A stretch of 64,000 nt of DNA, taken from positions 310,001-374,000 of the forward strand of contig NZ_BSTJ01000003.1 in NCBI RefSeq assembly GCF_030269445.1, written 5' to 3'. The position numbers and the translations under genes were made by a program. Source of the DNA: Actinoallomurus iriomotensis. Its GTDB lineage: Bacteria; Actinomycetota; Actinomycetes; Streptosporangiales; Streptosporangiaceae. Of the stretch, positions 25,281 through 33,756 are shown in pieces; the first letter of the stretch is position 1; the number at the start of each line of letters is the position of its first letter. The notes under the pieces are model-generated. The model was given only the letters and a program-made list of their open reading frames with translations. It was not told where the DNA came from and searched no databases.

Positions 25281-25683
25281 CCGGCCGCAGGAGGCCGCCG
25301 GGCGCGGGCCCCTCCCGCTCCGGGGCTCCGCGTCATCGTCAACGGCGGGGACGCCCCCTCGATCGGCGAGGGCGACTTCTCGTCCGCTCCGGCGATCACC
25401 TTCGGCTCGGCCGGCTTCGCAGGACGGCGCCGACTCCTCGTACCGGCGCGGCGCCGTCGCACCGATCAGCGGCGCGTACGCCTTCCGCGACGCCGAGATT
25501 CCGGCTCTCCTCGCCGGCCGTGGGATCAACCCGAAGACGGCCGTTGCGTACACGACCTACCTGCTGGTCGCGTGGAACCGCCACGACTACGAGGGTTCCC
25601 GGCACCTCGGGACCGCGGTCCGTGGCACTGCGGCAATCGTTGACTGGTTCGCCCACCTGCCCGCCTGCCCTATGAGGGCCTGA
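25281..25683 (+). pseudogene. Decayed gene with a probable frameshift
   Basis: Two protein-like segments lie in different frames. First, LRVIVNGGDAPSIGEGDF then SSAPAITFGSAGFAG (about 25327-25426); second, GAYAFRDAEIPALLAGRGINP and TTYLLVAWNRHDYEGSRHLG up to TGA at 25681-25683. Neither has a ribosome site or a plausible start at its head, and the sequence before them is shadow-like. I read this as a truncated, frameshifted gene. A short real ORF using the second frame (GTG/ATG starts near 25455) is the alternative. Confidence 0.4.
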
Positions 25684-25689
25684 GGCAGG

Positions 25690-26199
25690 TCAGCCCTTCA
25701 GCGCGCGGGCGAAGGCCGCGTACACGTCGTCGCTGAACAGCACGAAACGGGCCTCCTCCACCGGGGATTCGGTTTCGCGGACGGTGCCGACCGCGATGCG
25801 GGCCGCGTCGTCGAGGGGCCACCCGTAGATGCCGGCCGAGACCGCCGGGAAGGCGACCGTGCGGGCGCCCAGTTCGGCGGCGACCCGGAGCGACTCGCGG
25901 TAGCAGGAGGCGAGCAGCGCGGACCGGTCCTCCGACTTGGCGTACACCGGGCCGACGGTGTGGATCACCCAGCGGGCGGGCAGTCGTCCGGCGGTCGTGG
26001 CCACCGCCTGTCCGGTCGGCAGGCCCTTGCCGTACTTCGACGCCCGCAGTTGCCGGCACTCCGCCAGAATCTCCGGTCCGCCCCTGCGGTGGATCGCCCC
26101 GTCCACCCCACCGCCGCCGAGCAGCGAGGAGTTCGCCGCGTTGACGACCGCGTCGGTGTCCTGCTCCGTGATGTCCCCGAGGACCAACGTGATGCGCAT
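25690..26199 (-). CDS. Macro-domain protein, O-acetyl-ADP-ribose deacetylase-like
   Basis: 169 residues from ATG 26199 (MRITLVLGDITEQD). All MacroD/YmdB-type motifs are present: DITEQDTDAVVNAANSSLLGGGGVDGAIHRRGG (the Asn-Ala-Ala-Asn and the Gly-rich GGGGVDGAI loop), WVIHTVGPVY, and VAFPAVSAGIYGWPL for the distal ribose. These enzymes remove ADP-ribose from proteins or deacetylate O-acetyl-ADP-ribose. No NAD-dependent partner is adjacent. Divergent from the kinase genes. Confidence 0.94.
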   Translation of the reverse strand: MRITLVLGDITEQDTDAVVNAANSSLLGGGGVDGAIHRRGGPEILAECRQLRASKYGKGLPTGQAVATTAGRLPARWVIHTVGPVYAKSEDRSALLASCYRESLRVAAELGARTVAFPAVSAGIYGWPLDDAARIAVGTVRETESPVEEARFVLFSDDVYAAFARALKG

Positions 26200-26312
26200 G
26201 TCCCCAGCCTCCCAGTGACGCACGCCCACGGGCCCGTCCTCCTTATAGACAGCGGTATCTGTTTGCTTGTTAGGCTGCTCCTCCAGGCCTGACCTTCGCT
26301 GGAGGACGTGCG

Positions 26313-28442
26313 TTGCATCCGCTTCAAGCCGGAGATCCGGCCTGGGTCGGCCAGTACCGGCTGCTCGCCCGCCTGGGCGCCGGCGGCATGGGAACGGTCT
26401 TCCTCGCCCGGTCGCCGGGCGCCCGGCTCGCCGCCCTCAAGATCGTACGGCCGGAGTACGCCGAGGACGAGGGTTTCCGTGCGCGGTTCCGGCGGGAGAT
26501 CACCGCCGCCCGCAGGGTCAGCGGCCTCTACACCGCGCCGGTGCTGGACGGCGACGCCGACGCGCCGCTGCCCTGGCTCGCCGTCGGCTACGTGGCCGCG
26601 CCCACGCTGGCCGAGGCCGTCAACGCCCTCGGCCCGATGCCGGAGGCCGGGCTGCGTTCGCTGGGCGCCGGGCTGGCCGAGGCGCTGCTGGCCGTCCACG
26701 CGGCGGGCCTGGTCCACCGCGACCTCAAGCCGGGCAACATCCTGCTGGCCGACGACGGCCCCAAGGTCATCGACTTCGGCATCAGCAAGGACCTCGACGC
26801 CTCACGGCTCACCGGTAGCGGCGGCATGGTCGGGACACCGGCGTACATGTCGCCCGAGCAGATCACCGCCCGCGCGGACGTCGGCCCGCCGTCCGACGTG
26901 TTCTCGCTGGCGGGGGTGCTGGTGTACGCGGCCACCGGCGTCGGTCCCTTCGACTCCGCGGACTCGGCCTCCCTGCTCTACCAGGTGCTGTACGGAGAGC
27001 CGCGGCTGGACGGGGTGCCCGCGCCGCTGCGCGGGCTGCTGGCCGCCTGCCTGGACAAGGAGCCGGCCGGCCGCCCGGAGCCGGCGGCGCTGCTGGAGGC
27101 GTTCGCCCCCTCCGATCCGGCGGCGCTCATCTCCCCCGCGCTCCGCCGGGAGGTGGCCGTACGGGAGGCGGAGGCCGCCGCGGTGTCGAACGCGCCGGTC
27201 ACCACGCCTCCGCCGCGGGTCGAAGAAACGGCCGCGAACCACCCGAGCCGACGACGCGTCCTGCGCCTGGCGGCCGTCGCGGCCGTCGGCGTGGTGGGCG
27301 CCGGCGGCGGCGCCACGGCGTGGGCGCTGACGCGCCGGAGCGCGAGGCCCGCCGAGCCGGCCCCGCGAGCGACCGGCCTCGTGGCGGCGCCCGGGCCCGC
27401 CTGGTCCCTGGCCTGGCCCGGGGACCTCGCCGACGGCCTCGATCTGGGTCTCTCGGTGGCGGGCGACGTGCTGGTATGGCGCGGACGCGAGGGGTTCTGC
27501 GGGATCGAGGCCGCCTCGGGGCGCCGGCTCTGGACCCTCAGCCGCCCGAACGGTGACACGTTCGGCCCCGGCTATCGGGCCTTCGGAAGCACGGTCCTCG
27601 GTCTCGGCGCGCGGGACACCTCCGAGGCGGACGTCGTTCACGTCATCGACGCGAGGACGGGGGACGCCAGGCCGGTCGAGCTGCCCGGCGAGGTCACCGA
27701 CGCGTACGGGATGACCGGTGACACGGCGTTCGTGGGCGTGCGCGGGGACGGCGACCGGACGACCGTGCTCGCCGTGGACCTGGGCGACGGGCGCGTCCGG
27801 TGGCGCCATCCGAGCGACGCCGAGTCGGTCACCGGCGTCACCGACGGCGGCTCGCTGTACGTCATGACTCCCTCGAAGATCATCGGTCTCGACGCCGCCA
27901 CCGGGGCGCGGCGCTGGACCCATACCTGGTTCACCGGTGAGGCGAGCAGATCCAAGGCGTACCCTCTGACGCTCGGCGACGGCCTGCTGTTCTTCGGCGC
28001 CTCCGGCCAATCCAGCTTCCAGGCGATCAGCACTCGCGACGGGACCCCGGCGTGGAAGAAGCCCGCCGACGACCTTCAACGCCCCGTGCTGCCCCTGGCT
28101 CCCGCCGTGTACATGGCCGGGCAGAAGGGGTTCTACGCCTATGACCAGGCCACCGGGGCCCTTCGGTGGCAGCAGACCTCCAGCCCCACCGACCTGGACT
28201 TCCTGCCCGGCGCCTCCGCCGGTGGCTCCTCTCGCCTTCTCGCCGCGACGTTCACCGGCAGTTCGAACTCGGCCCACGTCACCGAGCACGCCGGCTTCTT
28301 CGTCGCCGGCACCGGCGGCGGGCCGGCCTGGGCGCACTGGGGGCCGTCCTACAACGCCGGCGAGTGGGGTCTGGCCGTGTCCGGGTCGGCGGTCTACGCG
28401 ACCGACAACCGGCGGTTGTACTGCTTCCGGGGCGCTTCCTGA
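26313..28442 (+). CDS. Membrane Ser/Thr kinase with PQQ-type beta-propeller (AfsK-like)
   Basis: 709 residues starting at TTG 26313, supported by GGAGG 7 bases upstream. Kinase domain at 12-270: LGAGGMGTVFLA glycine loop, LAALKIV lysine, LVHRDLKPGNILL, VIDFGISKD. The APE motif is replaced by SPEQ as in most bacterial kinases. A junction with SRRRVLRLAAVAAVGVVGAG (about residues 310-330) is a membrane anchor with twin arginines. The rest is a propeller of PQQ-like blades (GRRLWTLSRP, GRVRWRHP, ARRWTHTW, GTPAWKKP, ALRWQQT). It overlaps the next, paralogous kinase by 1 base (TGATG). Confidence 0.92.
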   Translation: MHPLQAGDPAWVGQYRLLARLGAGGMGTVFLARSPGARLAALKIVRPEYAEDEGFRARFRREITAARRVSGLYTAPVLDGDADAPLPWLAVGYVAAPTLAEAVNALGPMPEAGLRSLGAGLAEALLAVHAAGLVHRDLKPGNILLADDGPKVIDFGISKDLDASRLTGSGGMVGTPAYMSPEQITARADVGPPSDVFSLAGVLVYAATGVGPFDSADSASLLYQVLYGEPRLDGVPAPLRGLLAACLDKEPAGRPEPAALLEAFAPSDPAALISPALRREVAVREAEAAAVSNAPVTTPPPRVEETAANHPSRRRVLRLAAVAAVGVVGAGGGATAWALTRRSARPAEPAPRATGLVAAPGPAWSLAWPGDLADGLDLGLSVAGDVLVWRGREGFCGIEAASGRRLWTLSRPNGDTFGPGYRAFGSTVLGLGARDTSEADVVHVIDARTGDARPVELPGEVTDAYGMTGDTAFVGVRGDGDRTTVLAVDLGDGRVRWRHPSDAESVTGVTDGGSLYVMTPSKIIGLDAATGARRWTHTWFTGEASRSKAYPLTLGDGLLFFGASGQSSFQAISTRDGTPAWKKPADDLQRPVLPLAPAVYMAGQKGFYAYDQATGALRWQQTSSPTDLDFLPGASAGGSSRLLAATFTGSSNSAHVTEHAGFFVAGTGGGPAWAHWGPSYNAGEWGLAVSGSAVYATDNRRLYCFRGAS

Positions 28443-30547
28443 TGGCGGCTCTGAAGCCTGGCGATCCCGGCCGGGTGGGCCGGTACCGGCTGCTGCGGCG
28501 GCTGGGTGAGGGCGGCATGGGCCGCGTCTACCTGGGCGTGTCCCCCGCGGGCCGGGCGGTGGCGGTCAAGGTCGTACGGCCCGAGGTGGCGGACGACCCG
28601 ATGTTCCGGGCCCGGTTCCGCGCCGAGGTGGAGGCCGCGAAAATGGTCAGCGGCGCCTTCACCAGCCCGGTCGTGGACGCCGACCCGGACGGGACCGTGC
28701 CCTGGCTGGCGACCGCGTACGTGAACGGGCTCAACCTGAAGGACGCCGTCGAGCGGCACGGCCCGATGCCCGAGCAGGTGCTGCGGACGCTCGGCGCGGG
28801 GCTCGGCGAGGCGCTGGTCGCCATCCACCGGGCGGGGCTGCTGCACCGCGACCTCAAGCCGGCCAACATCCTGCTGGCCAAGGACGGCCCACGGGTCATC
28901 GACTTCGGCATCAGCAGGGCCGCCGACCGCACCCGGCTCACCTCCGAGGGCCAGTTCATCGGCTCGCCGGGTTACATGTCGCCCGAACAGATCCGGGGAG
29001 CGGACCTGTCTCCGGCCGGCGACGTGTTCGCCTTCGGCGCGGTGCTGGCCTTCGCCGCCACCGGTCGCCCGCCGTTCGGAACCGGGCCCGTGCACACCGT
29101 CATCCACCGGACCCTGCACGAGCCGCCCGACCTGGACGGCGTGCCGCCGTCGCTGACGGCGATGGTCACCGCCTGTCTGAGCGCCGACCCCGGCCGTCGT
29201 CCGCCCGCCGCGCTGCTGCCCCGGCTGCTGGCCGCTCGGCCGCTCGCGGACGGCTGGCTGCCCGACACCATCGACCATGAACTCGGGCAGCGCGAGCACA
29301 CGCTCGTCCTGGACCTGCGAGCGGTCACCCGCGCCCGGGCGCGGCGCCGGCTGCTGCTGGGCGGGGCCGCGGCGGCCGGTCTCGCGGCGGCCGGCGGCGG
29401 CACCGCGGCGGCGCTGGCGGCGACGGCCCGGGGCGGGCGGGCGACGCCCCCGCCCCGGTTCCTGTGGCGAGCCACCCTGCCCACCGGCGGCGACATCATG
29501 ACGCCGCAGGTCTTCGCCCGCGCGGTCGTCGTCTTCGGGTCCGTCACGACGTCGTCGGCCTACGACGCCGCCACGGGACGGAGCCTGTGGTCGGCCCCGA
29601 TGCGCGGCGTCGCCACCGACCGCACTCTCATCTACACGGTCCAGGGCGACGAGATCGTGGCGATGGACCCCTCCTCACGGGCACGGCGCTGGAGCTCGTC
29701 CCTGCCGTCCGGCTTCACCGTGCACGGCCTGTGCGGCCCGGCCGGCGGGCTGCTCGCGCTGATCGACCGGGACGGGACGATCATCGGCCTCGACGCCCGT
29801 ACCGGCAGGCGGCGGTGGACCCACCACGCTCCGGCGGCGACCGAGCTCCGGGGGATCCAGAACGGCGGCCTCATCGCCGCGTCCGGCGAGGGCACCGACA
29901 ACGAGCAGCACCTCTTCGCGCTCGACGCCGGGACCGGCGCGGTCCGCTGGACCCGCGCGTACGCCACGTCGGGAATGACCTTTCCCGGCACGGGAGACCT
30001 GGTCTTCGCCGGCACGACCGCGAACGCGCTCGAGGCCCTGTCGGCCGCCACCGGCCGGACGGTGTGGACCGGTGATCCCGGCGGCGAGAACGGCACGATC
30101 ACGGTGGCGAACGGCACGGCCTACGTGGGCGGCGCCGTCCTCCACGCCCTGGACCTGGCCACCGGCCGGGAGAAGTGGCAGTACCGGCCGGCCGTGCCGG
30201 GAGGCCAGGACCGGACCTCTCTGGTGAGCGGCGGGCGCGCCTACGTTCTCGACAACCGGCGCCTGATCGCGCTCGACGCCCGCACCGGACGCCGTCTCTG
30301 GTCGGCCGGCACCCCCGCCGACGACACCGCTCCCCTGGTCGCCGCCGGCGGGCTGGTCTGCACCGGCGTGGCCGGAACCACGGGCCCGGGCCTGTACGGC
30401 TGGAACGCGGTCACCGGCGAGCCGGCGTGGAACCGCCCCATGGCCTCGCCGAACCTCACCGACCAGTGGACCCTGACCACCGGCGGCACCGTTCTGGCGG
30501 CCGTGCAGAACACCACCGTGGCCGTCTTCCGCTTCTCCCGCGCCTGA
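28442..30547 (+). CDS. Second membrane Ser/Thr kinase with PQQ-type beta-propeller
   Basis: 701 residues from ATG 28442 (MAALKPGDPGRVGRYRLL). Kinase domain 14-270: LGEGGMGRVYLG, AVAVKVVRPE, LLHRDLKPANILL, VIDFGISRA. The anchor is ARRRLLLGGAAAAGLAAAGG at about 298-320, again beginning with twin arginines, then a propeller with blades GRSLWSAPM, ARRWSSS, RRRWTHHA, AVRWTRA, GREKWQY, GRRLWSAG. Both kinases share their start (KPGDPGRVGRYRLL versus AGDPAWVGQYRLL), so they are tandem duplicates in one operon. AfsK of streptomycetes has this architecture and phosphorylates regulators and polarity proteins. Confidence 0.92.
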   Translation: MAALKPGDPGRVGRYRLLRRLGEGGMGRVYLGVSPAGRAVAVKVVRPEVADDPMFRARFRAEVEAAKMVSGAFTSPVVDADPDGTVPWLATAYVNGLNLKDAVERHGPMPEQVLRTLGAGLGEALVAIHRAGLLHRDLKPANILLAKDGPRVIDFGISRAADRTRLTSEGQFIGSPGYMSPEQIRGADLSPAGDVFAFGAVLAFAATGRPPFGTGPVHTVIHRTLHEPPDLDGVPPSLTAMVTACLSADPGRRPPAALLPRLLAARPLADGWLPDTIDHELGQREHTLVLDLRAVTRARARRRLLLGGAAAAGLAAAGGGTAAALAATARGGRATPPPRFLWRATLPTGGDIMTPQVFARAVVVFGSVTTSSAYDAATGRSLWSAPMRGVATDRTLIYTVQGDEIVAMDPSSRARRWSSSLPSGFTVHGLCGPAGGLLALIDRDGTIIGLDARTGRRRWTHHAPAATELRGIQNGGLIAASGEGTDNEQHLFALDAGTGAVRWTRAYATSGMTFPGTGDLVFAGTTANALEALSAATGRTVWTGDPGGENGTITVANGTAYVGGAVLHALDLATGREKWQYRPAVPGGQDRTSLVSGGRAYVLDNRRLIALDARTGRRLWSAGTPADDTAPLVAAGGLVCTGVAGTTGPGLYGWNAVTGEPAWNRPMASPNLTDQWTLTTGGTVLAAVQNTTVAVFRFSRA

Positions 30548-31147
30548 GGAATGTTCTGACGCGGAGGGAATTCCGTTCGGCATATAATCGGTCACCGAAG
30601 ATCGGCAAGCGTTTTCCATCGACGCGAATCGTCTTACCGATAACGCCCGAAAGTCATTTCCTCAAGACGGCCGCCGTCACGATCAGGCATTGGCCGCAGA
30701 CGGCCATCCTGCGCACGACGACGGCGCCCGCACCGGCGGTGACGGGCGACGCGACCCCCGGACGGACGGCCCACCGGGCCGCCGGCGTTCAGCCGACCCG
30801 CAGGAGATATCGCCTGACATTTCGCAGCTCACCGGGTTTCGGTCGCCACGCCAAGGTGGACATAAGTTAATTTTCGTTTACCGCAATAACGCGAAATTTG
30901 GTTTCTACCACCCCACACGTCAGGTGATTTAGCCCCAGCAACCGTCACAGGCATCCCGAATCGGACGTAGTGGTCTGCGTCGAGTGACGGATTTCGCGTA
31001 CCGGCGGCCCCACGCACCATTCCTAAGGCGCCACGCACCGGTCCGGTGGTGGGCGCGGGGGAACCTCTCGAAAAAAGCGGGGAGAACACCAATGCCGGTC
31101 AAGCGCATCGAGTATGTCCTTGCCGAAAACGCTGGTCGGGTGAACGC
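30548..31147 (+). promoter_or_regulatory. 600-bp intergenic leader of the exopolysaccharide operon
   Basis: No supported gene. The stretch is less GC-rich than its surroundings, with TATAAT at 30583-30588, an AT-rich block at 30865-30905 (TTAATTTTCGTTTACC) and a GC-rich 3' part ending in hairpins (CACCGG/CCGGTG near 31036-31050) and GGGGGAACC at about 31060. The length and structure suit a long 5' leader or several promoters. A riboswitch of the ydaO/c-di-AMP type is conceivable from the purine-rich GGGGGAACC end, but I cannot model it fully. Confidence 0.45.
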
Positions 31148-32443
31148 GTGACCGCGGCGGGGCCCGAGACGACATGGCCCGCGCCGGCCTGCGGCACGTA
31201 CGACGTGGCGATCATCGGTCTGGGGTACGTGGGTCTGCCGACCGCTCTGGCGTTCCACGCGGCGGGGGGCCGGGTGCTGGCCGTCGACGTCAGCGCGGAG
31301 CGGCTCGCGAAGGTACGGGACGGCGCGGTCGACCTGCTCGAGTCGGACCGCGCGCGGCTGGAGGCCGCCCTGAACGACGACGGCTTCGCGCTGGTGACGG
31401 ATCCGTCCTACGCCTCGTGGGCGCGCGCCGTGATCATCTGTGTGCCCACGCCGGTCACCGCGCAGCTGGTGCCCGACCTGCGGGCGCTGGCGGTGGCCTG
31501 TGACGCCGCGGTGCGGCAGGCCGTACCCGGACAGGTGATCATCCTGACGTCGACCAGTTACGTCGGCTGCACGGAGGACCTGCTCGCCGCGCCGCTGGCC
31601 GCCCGCGGGCTGCGCGCCGGGCAGGACGTGTTCGTGGCGTTCAGCCCCGAGCGCATCGACCCGGGGAACGACCGGTACACCCACGAGGTCGTGCCGCGGG
31701 TCGTCGGCGGGACCACGCCCCAGTGCACGGCCGCGGCGGCGAAGGTCCTCGCGCACTGCACCCGCAACGTGCACGAGGTGTCCTCCACGGGCGCGGCGGA
31801 GCTGACCAAGCTCTTCGAGAACACCTTCCGCGCGGTGAACATCGCGCTGGCCAACGAGATGGCCGAGGTGGGCCGGACGCTGGGCCTGGACATCATGGAG
31901 GTCATCAAGGCGGCCGCGACCAAGCCGTACGGGTTCATGCCGTTCTTTCCCGGGCCGGGGGCCGGCGGGCACTGCATCCCGTGCGACCCGCACTACCTGC
32001 TCTGGCAGTTACGCGAGAAGCGGTTGCAGACCCCGGTGGTCACCGAGGCGATGGCCGCGATCGCGGGCCGCCCCCATCGGGTCGTGGAGCGGGTCCGCGA
32101 GGTGCTGTCGGACGCCGGCCTGGGCCTGGCCGGGGCGCGCGTGCTCGTGCTGGGCGTCACGTACAAGCCGGACGTGGAGGACGTGCGCGAGTCGCCGGCG
32201 CTGGAGATCATGACCAGCCTGCTGGCGGGCGGCGCCACGGTCGCCTATCACGACCCGCACGTGCCCGAGGTACGGGTCGGTGACCGGGTGCTCCACAGTG
32301 AGGATCCGGCGGCCGCGGCCACGGATCTGGTGATCGTGCACACCCGGCACCGCGCGATGGACCTGGGCTGGCTCGGCGAGGACCGGCTCGTCCTGGACAC
32401 CACCTACCGGCTGTCCGGGCCGATCCGCCGGGCGGTGCTGTGA
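31148..32443 (+). CDS. Nucleotide-sugar (UDP-sugar) 6-dehydrogenase
   Basis: 431 residues from GTG 31148. N-terminal NAD domain GTYDVAIIGLGYVGLPTAL; central helix with ENTFRAVNIALANEM; catalytic-cysteine motif PGAGGHCIPCDPHYLLW; C-terminal domain with LGVTYKPDVEDVRESPALEI. The FPGPGxGGHCIPxDP form and the KPYGFMPF preceding it are closest to UDP-GlcNAc 6-dehydrogenases (WbpA/WbpO, VipA-like) rather than UDP-glucose dehydrogenases such as HasB, though substrate cannot be settled. The product is a UDP-hexuronic acid for the polymer made by the neighbour. It overlaps the next gene by 4 bp (GTGA). Confidence 0.9.
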   Translation: MTAAGPETTWPAPACGTYDVAIIGLGYVGLPTALAFHAAGGRVLAVDVSAERLAKVRDGAVDLLESDRARLEAALNDDGFALVTDPSYASWARAVIICVPTPVTAQLVPDLRALAVACDAAVRQAVPGQVIILTSTSYVGCTEDLLAAPLAARGLRAGQDVFVAFSPERIDPGNDRYTHEVVPRVVGGTTPQCTAAAAKVLAHCTRNVHEVSSTGAAELTKLFENTFRAVNIALANEMAEVGRTLGLDIMEVIKAAATKPYGFMPFFPGPGAGGHCIPCDPHYLLWQLREKRLQTPVVTEAMAAIAGRPHRVVERVREVLSDAGLGLAGARVLVLGVTYKPDVEDVRESPALEIMTSLLAGGATVAYHDPHVPEVRVGDRVLHSEDPAAAATDLVIVHTRHRAMDLGWLGEDRLVLDTTYRLSGPIRRAVL

Positions 32444-33756
32444 CGGCCCGGCTCGCGTCCCTGGCCGCGCTGGCCGGGACGCTGCTGATCTGCGTGCTGA
32501 TCGGCTGGCACGTGGGAGTGAAGGTCGCCTTCCTGCGCGGCAACATCGTCACGCCGCTGTACACGATCCTCGTCAGCAGCTACGTACTGAGCAGGTTCGT
32601 GCTCGCCGCCTTCTACCGGGCGCCGCGCGACGCGGGGCTGACCCCGTACGTGGCGATCGTCGTCCCGGCGTTCAACGAGGGCGCGGCCGTGGCGCGCACG
32701 ATCCACTCGTGCATGGCGCTGGACTACCCGGCGGACCGGATGGAGCTCGTCGTCGTCAACGACGGTTCCACCGACGACACGTGGGAGCGGATGCTCGCGG
32801 CGGCGGCCGACTACCCGCGCGGCGCGGTCCGCTGCGTCGACCTCGGGGAGAACCTCGGCAAGCGGGCCGCGATGGCGGCCGGCATCCGCGCCACCTCCGC
32901 GGAGATCCTGGTCTTCGTCGACTCGGACTCGATGCCGGCGCCCGGCGCGGTGCGCAAGCTCGTGCAGGGCTTCGCCGACCCCCGGGTCGGGGCGATCTCC
33001 GGGCTGACGTACGTGCGCAACGCGGAGACCAACACGCTGACCCGGATGCAGGCCGCGCGGTACTACGTGTCGTTCCAGCTGCTGAAGAGCGCCGAGTCGG
33101 TGCTGGGCGCGGTGACGTGCTGCTCCGGCTGCTTCGCCGCCTACCGGCGGGCGGCGGTGGCGCCGCTGCTGGACCGCTGGGAGCACCAGCGGTTCCTCGG
33201 CACGGCATGCACGTACGGGGACGACCGGGCCCTGACCAACCGGGTCGTCAAGGCCGGCTGGATCACCCGGTACGACTCCGAGGCCGAGGCGTGGACCGAT
33301 GCGCCGGACCGCTACCGCAAGTTCTTCCGGCAGCAGCTCCGCTGGAAGAAGTCGTGGAGCCGGGAGGGGCCGCTGCTCCTCTCCCACGTGTGGCGGAGCC
33401 GCACCCGCGCGCTGCCGTCGGTGGCGGTGCAGACCTGCGCGGGCCTGCTCAGCCCGATCGTCATCGGGCTGACCCTGGCCAGGACCGTGGTCGGCGGGCA
33501 CTCACCGCTGATCTACTTCCTCGGCCTCTACCTGGTGTCCATGGGATACGCGCTGGTCTACCGCACGCTCCGCAACGACGGGATGTGGCTCTACGCCTTC
33601 CTCGGCACCTTCTTTTACATCGCCTTCTCACCGCAGCTCCTCTGGGCGATCGCCCGCATCCGGGACGGCAAGTGGGGCACCCGGGCCGTCGACGAGGACG
33701 CCCCGCCCGCGTACCCGCGTGTGGTGGCGCCGACCGGGGCGGTGCGAGATGGCTGA
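32440..33756 (+). CDS. Processive family 2 glycosyltransferase, hyaluronan-synthase/NodC-like
   Basis: 438 residues. N-terminal helix pair (ASLAALAGTLLICVLIGW; TPLYTILVSSYVLSRFVL), then the GT-A domain: VAIVVPAFNEG, VVVNDGSTDDT, FVDSDSMP (DxD), CSGCFAAYRR, GDDRALTNRVVKAGW (TED-like base) and the processive QQLRWKKSW motif. C-terminal helices (LLSPIVIGLTLARTVV; LIYFLGLYLVSMGYALVY; FLGTFFYIAFSPQLLWAI) build the export channel. GDDRxLTNR followed by QQxRWxKS is the pattern of class I hyaluronan synthases and NodC. It should polymerise and translocate an amino-sugar or uronic-acid polysaccharide. Confidence 0.93.
   Translation: MTARLASLAALAGTLLICVLIGWHVGVKVAFLRGNIVTPLYTILVSSYVLSRFVLAAFYRAPRDAGLTPYVAIVVPAFNEGAAVARTIHSCMALDYPADRMELVVVNDGSTDDTWERMLAAAADYPRGAVRCVDLGENLGKRAAMAAGIRATSAEILVFVDSDSMPAPGAVRKLVQGFADPRVGAISGLTYVRNAETNTLTRMQAARYYVSFQLLKSAESVLGAVTCCSGCFAAYRRAAVAPLLDRWEHQRFLGTACTYGDDRALTNRVVKAGWITRYDSEAEAWTDAPDRYRKFFRQQLRWKKSWSREGPLLLSHVWRSRTRALPSVAVQTCAGLLSPIVIGLTLARTVVGGHSPLIYFLGLYLVSMGYALVYRTLRNDGMWLYAFLGTFFYIAFSPQLLWAIARIRDGKWGTRAVDEDAPPAYPRVVAPTGAVRDG

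Noticed and set aside
30690-30932. An 80-residue plus-strand frame in the exopolysaccharide leader
   Set aside because: Low-complexity start, no ribosome site and no similarity visible; more likely non-coding leader.
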